Shown one piece after another: positions 58,498 through 64,000 of a DNA stretch of 64,000 nt. Source of the DNA: G963678095 sp963678095 (GTDB taxonomy: Bacteria; Bacillota; Negativicutes; Selenomonadales; Selenomonadaceae); contig OY782746.1 in assembly GCA_963678095.2 (NCBI GenBank), positions 744,001 to 808,000 on the forward strand, given 5' to 3'. Position 1 is the stretch's first letter, and the number at the start of each line of letters is the position of its first letter. The translations under genes and the position numbers were made by a program. The notes beneath the pieces were generated by a model, which saw only the letters and a list, made by a program, of their open reading frames with translations, was not told the DNA's origin and ran no database searches.

Positions 58498-59265
58498 TCA
58501 GCTGCCGGTAGCCCTCCCTTCAGCCGGTGTGAGAACCGTCAACTGCTCAATAAATGCTAAAGATTTTAAAGGACGCGGCAGTAAATGCTGCAAATAGAGC
58601 AACAGCAGTCGTTCTGCCCGCACCAGCTCAGCCCCGTTGACACGAAGCGGCAACAGACTTTGCCAGTCAAAAGCCAGCATCGCTTCAATAAAAATTCGCA
58701 AACTGTCTGGAAATTCATCAATTCCCGGGAAATTACATTTTTTGCAAACCACCCCGCCCTGCTCTAGAGAAAAAAAACTGTTGCCCGCAATCGGTTCACC
58801 ACAATGCACACAGCGACTGAAGCTTAGCTGGCAGCCCGTATACTCGAGCAACTGGTAAGCTGCAATCAGGGCGGCAATCCGCGGATTGCGCCGGGGAAGC
58901 GCGTCAAGCACTTCCAGCAACTTAGCAAAGACTTCTGGATGCGGCTCACGCTCCGGGCACAGTTCACGGGCCAATTCAGCGACAAAGGAAGCGTAGGCCA
59001 TCACCGTCAAATCTTCGCTGATGTCCTTAAAGGACTTTTTTAGCGAATACTGCTTGACGGTATCGAGCCGTGACCCTTGTGTCAGCTGCAATTCCAGGTA
59101 ATTGAACATCTGCATGCCGGCCGCCAGCGGACTTTTCGGACGGCGACAACCATAGGCCGCCGCTTTCACCTTTCCGTGCTCTGGTGTCATAAAAGTCACC
59201 ATTTTATCGGCATCGCCCCAATTGTGAACGCCGACAACGATTGCCAGTGTTGTATATTGCGCCAT
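58498..59265 (-). CDS. recO: DNA repair protein RecO
   Basis: RecO with RecR and RecF loads RecA onto gapped DNA. The 255-residue product has an N-terminal OB fold (TTLAIVVGVHNWGDADKMVT, VKAAAYGCRRPKSPLAAGMQ), a helical middle and a zinc site (CVHCGEPI, then CKKC 24 residues later), the standard RecO arrangement. The ATG shares a base with the stop of the DUF502 gene. It ends a group ybeY-era-DUF502-recO that matches Firmicute order. Confidence 0.95.
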   Translation of the reverse strand: MAQYTTLAIVVGVHNWGDADKMVTFMTPEHGKVKAAAYGCRRPKSPLAAGMQMFNYLELQLTQGSRLDTVKQYSLKKSFKDISEDLTVMAYASFVAELARELCPEREPHPEVFAKLLEVLDALPRRNPRIAALIAAYQLLEYTGCQLSFSRCVHCGEPIAGNSFFSLEQGGVVCKKCNFPGIDEFPDSLRIFIEAMLAFDWQSLLPLRVNGAELVRAERLLLLYLQHLLPRPLKSLAFIEQLTVLTPAEGRATGS

Positions 59266-59894
59266 CAGTCGCCTGCCTTCTTTTCTTTCAGATCTTCTCC
59301 ACCGGCAGAAGTTCCAGCTATTCCCGAGTTGCGCGGCATCACAGCTCCAGCCGTCAGTATGTATTGCAGTGCCGATTCACTGCTGATATCAAGATATATG
59401 ACATCCTTTTTGGCAACAAAGAGATTCGTTCCTGACGTCATATTAAGGCTCCAGGGAATAAATACGCACAGGTACTCCTCGCCCAGACGTTCGCGTAAAG
59501 CTTCAGGAACATCCGCCATAACAAAGCCCATTGCCCGGACGCCTTCGTGCGGATAAGGCACGAGAACCACCTGATTGAACATATTATTCGACTCAAACAC
59601 CGCCGTTGAAAGATGTTTGACGCTGTTATAGATAAACTTTACCACGGGAATTTTATTTACGATCATTTCTCCCCAGACAATCAGTTTTTTCATAAACCAA
59701 TTGGAGGAAAACCATCCGACAAGGTAGATCAACAGCAAAATTGTCAATATGCCAAGTCCCGGAAAATAAAGTGGCAGATGCTTGCCCAGGGCACCTTCGG
59801 TAAGCGATAGAATTTCAGCGATCACAAAGATCGTAATCGCCAGCGGGACAATCAGCACGAGACCATTGATAAAGCAGGTTGAAGTCTTTTTCAT
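59265..59894 (-). CDS. DUF502 family membrane protein
   Basis: The 209-residue protein has two N-terminal membrane helices (FINGLVLIVPLAITIFVIAE and LGILTILLLIYLVGWFSSNW) and a soluble C-terminal part with IPVVKFIYNSVKHLSTAVFE, VVLVPYPHEGVRAMGFVMAD and FIPWSLNMTSGTNLFVAKKD, the DUF502 core. Function is unknown; DUF502 genes are widespread in bacteria and plants. ATG 59894 is taken, with AGGAGG nine bases upstream; the frame opens 21 codons earlier with no such site. Confidence 0.9.
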   Translation of the reverse strand: MKKTSTCFINGLVLIVPLAITIFVIAEILSLTEGALGKHLPLYFPGLGILTILLLIYLVGWFSSNWFMKKLIVWGEMIVNKIPVVKFIYNSVKHLSTAVFESNNMFNQVVLVPYPHEGVRAMGFVMADVPEALRERLGEEYLCVFIPWSLNMTSGTNLFVAKKDVIYLDISSESALQYILTAGAVMPRNSGIAGTSAGGEDLKEKKAGD

Positions 59895-59966
59895 ATATAT
59901 TCCTCCTAAAAGACTGCTTCGGCCGCCCCATAAAGCGTCTTTTGCTGACAAAAACATCGTCGTTTT

Positions 59967-60857
59967 TTATTCAAAGCCAAATTCTTTCAACAAATTGTTG
60001 CGATTACGCCAATCTTTTTTCACCTTAACCCATAGTTCGAGATATACCTTTGACCCCAGCAAATTTTCAATATCTGTCCGGGCCAATGCCCCGATCTTCT
60101 TGAGCAACATTCCCTTGGCGCCAATTACAATGCCCTTTTGCGAATCACGTTCAACGTAGATCGTCGCCCGAATGTACACATCACCATTCGTCCGGGTAGA
60201 CATTTCATCAACATCCACGGCGATCGCATGTGGAATCTCTTCCCTGGTCAGATGCAGAACCTTTTCCCTGACAAGTTCAGCGACGATCAGTCTTTCCGGC
60301 TGATCGGTCACCATATCCTCCGGATAGTACTGCGGGCCTGGTTCCAGATGCTGTTTGATTTCCGCGAGCAGACTGTCAAGGTTCATTTCTTCCCTGGCAG
60401 AAATCGGTACGACTCCCGCAAATGGATATTTTGCTGTATAGCCGGCGATAATAGGCAACACACTCTGACGGTCAATCAAATCGAGTTTATTGACAACCAG
60501 CAGCACTGGTTTTTTTGTCGCCTCAAGGCGTTCCAGGATATAGCGTTCCCCTGCCCCCATTTTTTCAGTCACATCGACAACAAAGAGAATGACATCGACT
60601 TCTTTCAGCGTATTTTCCGCCGCCTGAACCATGTATTCGCCCAGCTTATCCTTAGCTTTATGAATTCCCGGCGTATCGAGAAACACGACCTGCGCATCCG
60701 GCTGGGTCAGCACACAGAGAATTTTATTACGCGTAGTCTGGGGCTTATCTGACATGATCGCGATCTTCTGCCCGATCAGGCTGTTGATCAGCGTTGATTT
60801 CCCCACATTTGGCCGGCCTATAACCGCCGCAAAACCTGATTTATATCCTTTTTCCAT
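59967..60857 (-). CDS. era: GTPase Era
   Basis: Ribosome-assembly GTPase that binds the 3' end of 16S rRNA. The 296 residues have the GTPase boxes GRPNVGKSTLINSLIGQKIA (G1), PQTTRNKI (G2), FLDTPGIHKAKDKLGEYMVQ (G3) and VVNKLDLID (G4), then the KH domain (PHAIAVDVDEM, ERDSQKGIVIGAKGMLLKKI). ATG 60857 has AAAGGAG seven bases before it; a TTG two codons upstream is less likely. It follows ybeY closely. Confidence 0.97.
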   Translation of the reverse strand: MEKGYKSGFAAVIGRPNVGKSTLINSLIGQKIAIMSDKPQTTRNKILCVLTQPDAQVVFLDTPGIHKAKDKLGEYMVQAAENTLKEVDVILFVVDVTEKMGAGERYILERLEATKKPVLLVVNKLDLIDRQSVLPIIAGYTAKYPFAGVVPISAREEMNLDSLLAEIKQHLEPGPQYYPEDMVTDQPERLIVAELVREKVLHLTREEIPHAIAVDVDEMSTRTNGDVYIRATIYVERDSQKGIVIGAKGMLLKKIGALARTDIENLLGSKVYLELWVKVKKDWRNRNNLLKEFGFE

Positions 60858-60869
60858 ACACAATCTCCT

Positions 60870-61334
60870 TTAATCCCTTGCTATTGCGAGTTTCTTCATT
60901 ACAAATTCTTCTTCCCGGCGCATTTCAATCCGGTCCGCGTCTTCCATATGGTCATAACCAAGCAGATGCAGCATGCCATGTACCGTCAAAAAAGCAATCT
61001 CACGCTGTACGCTGTGTCCATATTCGGCTGCCTGCTCGACTGCCCGTTCAACTGAAATGATAATATCACCCAAAACATCCACCGTCGGCCCGTCAAAAAT
61101 TTCCGGTTCCTCGCCTTCATTCAGCGCAAATGACAGTACATCGGTTGGCCGGTCGATCCCCCGGTACCGAAGGTTCAGTTCGTGTATATGCTCGTTATTG
61201 GTCAAAGTGATACTGACTTCAGCATTTTTAAGTCCATACAGTTCCCCGGCCTTGTCGGCTGCCATTTTGACGATAGCCAAAATTTCCGCTGCAAATTCCA
61301 GTTCTGCCGGGCAACTGCTCATGATAACATCCAT
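60870..61334 (-). CDS. ybeY: endoribonuclease YbeY
   Basis: Zinc RNase for 16S rRNA maturation and ribosome quality control. The 154 residues contain the metal motif HGMLHLLGYDH (HxxxHxxxxxH), preceded by DVLSFALNEGEEPEIFDGP and DVLGDIIISVERAVEQA. GAAGGGAA precedes ATG 61334. First gene of ybeY-era-DUF502-recO; the usual phoH and dgkA neighbours are missing here. The transcript starts at a promoter that diverges from bioB. Confidence 0.96.
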   Translation of the reverse strand: MDVIMSSCPAELEFAAEILAIVKMAADKAGELYGLKNAEVSITLTNNEHIHELNLRYRGIDRPTDVLSFALNEGEEPEIFDGPTVDVLGDIIISVERAVEQAAEYGHSVQREIAFLTVHGMLHLLGYDHMEDADRIEMRREEEFVMKKLAIARD

Positions 61335-61365
61335 CTAATATGTTCCCTTCTCTTCAGCATAAAAG

Positions 61366-61388
61366 ACGAGCCCGCCGCGCCAGCTCGT
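61366..61388 (-). other. stem-loop in the ybeY leader
   Basis: ACGAGC and GCTCGT pair around an 11-base G-C-rich loop, then TCTTTTATG on the minus strand. It lies between the ybeY promoter and gene. A weak attenuator is possible; the T-run is poor. Confidence 0.4.
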
Positions 61389-61403
61389 TTATCTTATCCT
61401 TTA

Positions 61404-61431
61404 ATTGTACAGCACGGCAGTAAAAAGTCAA
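61404..61431 (-). promoter_or_regulatory. sigma-A promoter of ybeY
   Basis: Minus strand: TTGACT (61426-61431), 16 bases, TACAAT (61404-61409). The start site would be near 61397, about 60 bases above the ATG. Confidence 0.8.
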
Positions 61432-61459
61432 ACAGAAAAATCGCCGTATCTCGCCTTTG

Positions 61460-61493
61460 TTCGTTAACCATAATCACATAAAACGTTGACGAA
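61460..61493 (+). promoter_or_regulatory. BirA-like biotin operator at bioB
   Basis: TTCGTTAAC (61460-61468) and GTTGACGAA (61485-61493) are inverted half-sites separated by 16 bases. The known BirA operator pattern is TTGTTAAC, 15-16 bases, GTTAACAA. The right half-site covers the bioB -35 box, so bound BirA with biotinyl-AMP would block transcription. Confidence 0.75.
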
Positions 61494-61514
61494 TCGATTT
61501 GGCTAAAATATAAT
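61486..61514 (+). promoter_or_regulatory. sigma-A promoter of bioB
   Basis: Plus strand: TTGACG (61486-61491), 17 bases, TATAAT (61509-61514). The start site would be near 61521, about 35 bases before the GTG start. Confidence 0.88.
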
Positions 61515-61556
61515 GGAGAAAGATTTTAAAACCAGTACAAAGTGAGGCCTATTATC

Positions 61557-62561
61557 GTGACAAATCAGTTAAATCCAAAACAACTTGCTCAAAACATCAT
61601 CGACGGTCGCCGCCTCGAGCGCGGAGAAGACTTATCCTTGCTACTCACCTGTGATCTCGAAGAACTACGTTTGGGAGCCGACATGCTCCGTCGACATTTC
61701 TGCGGCAACCATGTCGACCTGTGTACTATCATCAACGGGCGAAGCGGTCGCTGCAGTGAGGACTGTGCCTACTGCGCCCAATCTGCCAAACACCATACCG
61801 GCATCGCCGAATATGAAAGCTTAAGTTCCGAGGAAATTTTAGCCAACGCCCAGCTCAATGAACACGAAGGTGTCCATCGCTTTGCTATCGTGACCTCTGG
61901 AAGGTCTCTGTGCGGACAATCCTTTGATGAAATTCTAGCTACATTCAAGACGCTTCGCGACAACTGTTCGTTCGGGCTTTGTGCCTCGCACGGATTTTTA
62001 TCGGCAAAACAGTTTTCCCAGCTTGTCGAAGCCGGTGTGACAAGCTATCATCACAACATCGAAACTTCGCGCCGCTTCTTCCCCCAAATTTGCTCGACAC
62101 ATACCTACGAAGATAAAATGCGCACGATTCGCTTGGCGCAGCAAGCTGGCCTTTGCGTCTGCTCCGGTGGCATCATCGGGCTTGGCGAAAACTGGGAAGA
62201 TCGTCTGGACATGGCCGTAAATTTGGCAGAACTTGGCATAAAGTCCATTCCAATCAATGCTCTGATGGCTATTCCCGGCACCCAGCTTGAAAAGCAGTCG
62301 CCGCTACCGGCAGCAGATATTTTACGCACGATTGCCTTCTTTCGCTACATTAATCCGGAAGCTAATATTCGCCTGGCTGCCGGGCGCAAACTGCTGCCAG
62401 AAAACGGCGCCACCGCCTTCTTAGGCGGTGCCAGTGCCTCTATTACCGGCAATATGCTTACAACCTCCGGAACGACAATCCGTGAAGACATGGCCCTGCT
62501 CAAAAAGCTTGGGTTTGATACCACTCCCTTGAGCCCTTCCAGCGCAGCAAATAAGTCCTAA
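61557..62561 (+). CDS. bioB: biotin synthase
   Basis: Radical-SAM enzyme that inserts sulfur into dethiobiotin. The 334 residues contain the cluster motif CSEDCAYCAQS (CxxxCxxC), CTIINGRSGR before it, RFAIVTSGRS, YHHNIETSRRFFPQICSTHT and CSGGIIGLGENWEDRLDMAV, with the second-cluster Cys and the Arg in place. GTG 61557 is chosen because GTGAGG lies nine bases upstream; the frame opens at another GTG five codons earlier that overlaps this site. It stands alone on the plus strand; no other bio gene is in the window. Confidence 0.96.
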   Translation: MTNQLNPKQLAQNIIDGRRLERGEDLSLLLTCDLEELRLGADMLRRHFCGNHVDLCTIINGRSGRCSEDCAYCAQSAKHHTGIAEYESLSSEEILANAQLNEHEGVHRFAIVTSGRSLCGQSFDEILATFKTLRDNCSFGLCASHGFLSAKQFSQLVEAGVTSYHHNIETSRRFFPQICSTHTYEDKMRTIRLAQQAGLCVCSGGIIGLGENWEDRLDMAVNLAELGIKSIPINALMAIPGTQLEKQSPLPAADILRTIAFFRYINPEANIRLAAGRKLLPENGATAFLGGASASITGNMLTTSGTTIREDMALLKKLGFDTTPLSPSSAANKS

Positions 62562-62600
62562 AAAAATCCCGTTCCGATTTATACCGGAACGGGATTTTTT
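62561..62600. terminator. bidirectional terminator between bioB and the FloA-linked gene
   Basis: AAAAAATCCCGTTCCG pairs perfectly with CGGAACGGGATTTTTT (loop of eight bases). The stem directly abuts the stop codons of both converging genes. Confidence 0.95.
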
Positions 62601-63042
62601 ATCGCTCATCAAAACTGCGCCAGCGACCTCTCAACATGCGCCAGGCACGTGGACGTCCGAGAATCTGCTCATAGGCAATCGCATTTAAAATAGCCTTGGC
62701 ATGAATATCTGTCGTCTTTTGGTGCGGGGCGTTTCCCGCCTGCACTTTTGCCTGCGATTTTTCATAATTTGCCGGCTCTATCGGTTGGCGGGTACGTTTG
62801 TCCGCAAGAAACTGTTGGTATTTGCTAACCGCTTCCGGCATTTCTTCTGGAATGACGGGAGTTGACTCCTGGTATACTCCCGGTTTTTTTTGCGGCGGCG
62901 CCCCTTGAATGGGCGGGATTTTGATTTCAGGGACGCTCCGGTCTTTGGTGGGCAGCGTAGGTCTTTTCCCCTGACGCCCTTCCATCCGGTCAGATAAGAC
63001 CGCCACGGCCAAAAAAGCCAGAATAATAAATATCATTTCCAT
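62599..63042 (-). CDS. single-pass membrane protein next to floA, unknown function
   Basis: The 147-residue product has one N-terminal membrane helix (MEMIFIILAFLAVAVL), then a Pro/Lys-rich disordered region (PPIQGAPPQKKPGVYQES) and a helical C-terminus (AKAILNAIAYEQILGRPRAW) that is basic. I do not recognise it; the C-terminal segment looks like a conserved short motif, placing the soluble part in the cytoplasm. It starts six bases after floA ends, so the two are cotranscribed. In Bacillus the floA partner is the NfeD-like yqeZ, which is a different protein. Confidence 0.65.
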   Translation of the reverse strand: MEMIFIILAFLAVAVLSDRMEGRQGKRPTLPTKDRSVPEIKIPPIQGAPPQKKPGVYQESTPVIPEEMPEAVSKYQQFLADKRTRQPIEPANYEKSQAKVQAGNAPHQKTTDIHAKAILNAIAYEQILGRPRAWRMLRGRWRSFDER

Positions 63043-63048
63043 AATCGT

Positions 63049-64000
63049 TTACTTGACCGGCGGTGGAGCCTGTAACGCCCCATCAGATCCAGCCTTACTG
63101 ATCGCCCCGCGCATTTCTGTATCTGCCTGAATATTGTTCAGGTTGTAATAGTCCATGACGCCCAGCCGGCCTTCCCGCAGAGCCGCTGCCAAAGCATGCG
63201 GCACCTGCGCCTGTGCTTCAACGACCTTGGCTTCCATTTCCTGTGTATACGCCCGCATTTCCTGCTCCTTTGCCACAGCCATGGCCCGACGTTCTTCCGC
63301 CTTGGCCTGTGCAATGCGTTTATCGGCTTCCGCCTGATCGGTCAACAGTTCCGCACCGATATTGCGTCCGACATCGACATCGGCAATGTCAATCGACAGA
63401 ATTTCAAATGCCGTTCCAGCATCCAAACCTTTGCCAAGTACCGTTTTTGAAATATCATCCGGATTAGCCAGAACATCGGTGTGGCGCTCTGCCGAACCGA
63501 CCGTTGTGACAATCCCCTCGCCAACGCGGGCAATAATCGTCGGCTCTCCCGCCCCACCGACAAGGCGATCAATATTGGCCCGCACGGTAACCCTGGCCTT
63601 AATCTTGAGTTCGATCCCATTTTTCGCTACAGCCGAAACCGTTGGTGTCTCAATAACCTGAGGATTTACGCTCATTTGTACCGCCTGGAGCACATCACGG
63701 CCCGCTAGGTCAATCGCTGCCGATCGTTCAAAAGAAAGCGGGATTTCAGCCCGCTGTGCGGCAATCAGCGCATCAATCACCCGATCAACATTCCCGCCAG
63801 CAAGAAAATGTGCTTCCAGTTTATTAACGGAAACCTCCATGCCAGCCTTGGTTGCCTTAATCAACGGCAAAACAATCTTAATCGGCGGAACACGGCGCAA
63901 GCGCATGCCCACCAGCGTAAAAATACCTACGGATACATTGGCAGCCAGTGCCGAAATCCAAAGACCGAGCGGCACAAAGTGCAAAAAAACCATGACAGCC
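63049..64000 (-). CDS. floA: flotillin-like protein FloA (partial; N-terminus beyond the window edge)
   Basis: Scaffold of functional membrane microdomains. The visible 317 codons include the tail of the N-terminal hydrophobic helix (AVMVFLHFVPLGLWISALAA), TLVGMRLRRVPPIKIVLPLI, the SPFH domain (ARVTVRANIDRLVGGAGEPT) and the coiled coil (DQAEADKRIAQAKAEERRAM). The frame is open to the window end and codes Ala-Val before the first internal Met, matching the membrane helix of known FloA. So the real start is a few codons outside and the gene is partial. Confidence 0.93.
   Translation of the reverse strand, partial: AVMVFLHFVPLGLWISALAANVSVGIFTLVGMRLRRVPPIKIVLPLIKATKAGMEVSVNKLEAHFLAGGNVDRVIDALIAAQRAEIPLSFERSAAIDLAGRDVLQAVQMSVNPQVIETPTVSAVAKNGIELKIKARVTVRANIDRLVGGAGEPTIIARVGEGIVTTVGSAERHTDVLANPDDISKTVLGKGLDAGTAFEILSIDIADVDVGRNIGAELLTDQAEADKRIAQAKAEERRAMAVAKEQEMRAYTQEMEAKVVEAQAQVPHALAAALREGRLGVMDYYNLNNIQADTEMRGAISKAGSDGALQAPPPVK

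Noticed and set aside
1..64000. CRISPR arrays, insertion sequences, phage genes, attachment sites, replication origin
   Set aside because: No regularly spaced repeats, transposase, integrase or DnaA-box cluster were seen; gene order is that of a stable core chromosome.

Overview
The window reads as chromosome of a motile, Gram-negative-type (diderm) Firmicute of the class Negativicutes; a Sporomusa/Pelosinus-like relative is my best guess. This is inferred from gene content. There is a Firmicute-style fla/che supercluster (fliY, cheC, cheD, flhF, flhG, fliA) next to codY, Firmicute regulators (a glycine T-box, a c-di-AMP riboswitch, CodY, sigma-H-like promoters), and also an OstA/LptA-type lipopolysaccharide-transport protein that only diderms need. 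Almost every gene is on the minus strand. I see no phage, transposon, CRISPR array or obvious transferred island.

Read in the direction of transcription (high to low coordinates), the right end holds floA with a small membrane protein, convergent with bioB. Next come ybeY-era-DUF502-recO, which diverge from bioB at a BirA-like operator, and glyQ-glyS under a T-box. A single plus-strand OstA-like gene follows, then dgt, dnaG-rpoD, two tRNAs (Asn, and a CAT tRNA that is probably Ile2), trmK-nif3-thiE, and the RNase P RNA. A c-di-AMP riboswitch then controls an NlpC/P60 cell-wall hydrolase. The plus-strand pair pncB and a 29-residue membrane peptide separates this block from folP-folB-folK, and then dprA-topA-trmFO-hslV-codY.

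From about 35.9 kb down to 3.35 kb runs one nearly unbroken flagellar and chemotaxis cluster: flgB, flgC, fliE, fliF, fliG, fliH, fliI, fliJ, a lytic transglycosylase, a MotE-like gene, fliK, flgD, a TIGR02530-type gene, flgE, flbD, fliL, fliM, fliY, cheY, fliO, fliP, fliQ, fliR, flhB, flhA, flhF, flhG, a PilZ gene, cheB, cheA, cheW, cheC, cheD, a small membrane protein, fliA, fapA and two unknown genes. It encodes the export gate, MS and C rings, rod, hook and the sensory core. Flagellin, motAB, flgKL and cheR are not in the window. A strong terminator closes it. The translation block rpsB-tsf-pyrH-frr follows, then a 70-residue protein and the start of a ferredoxin.

The most informative signals beyond plain gene calls are these: sigma-H-type promoter motifs (AGGA and GAAT boxes, constant 11-base spacer) before flgB, nlpC, dnaG and, inside dnaG, before rpoD; hslV without hslU; a 29-residue membrane peptide with a very strong ribosome binding site; a BirA-like operator over the bioB promoter; and a CodY-box-like site before codY. 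Several genes start at GTG or TTG codons chosen here from Shine-Dalgarno position, which shortens the longest possible reading frame.
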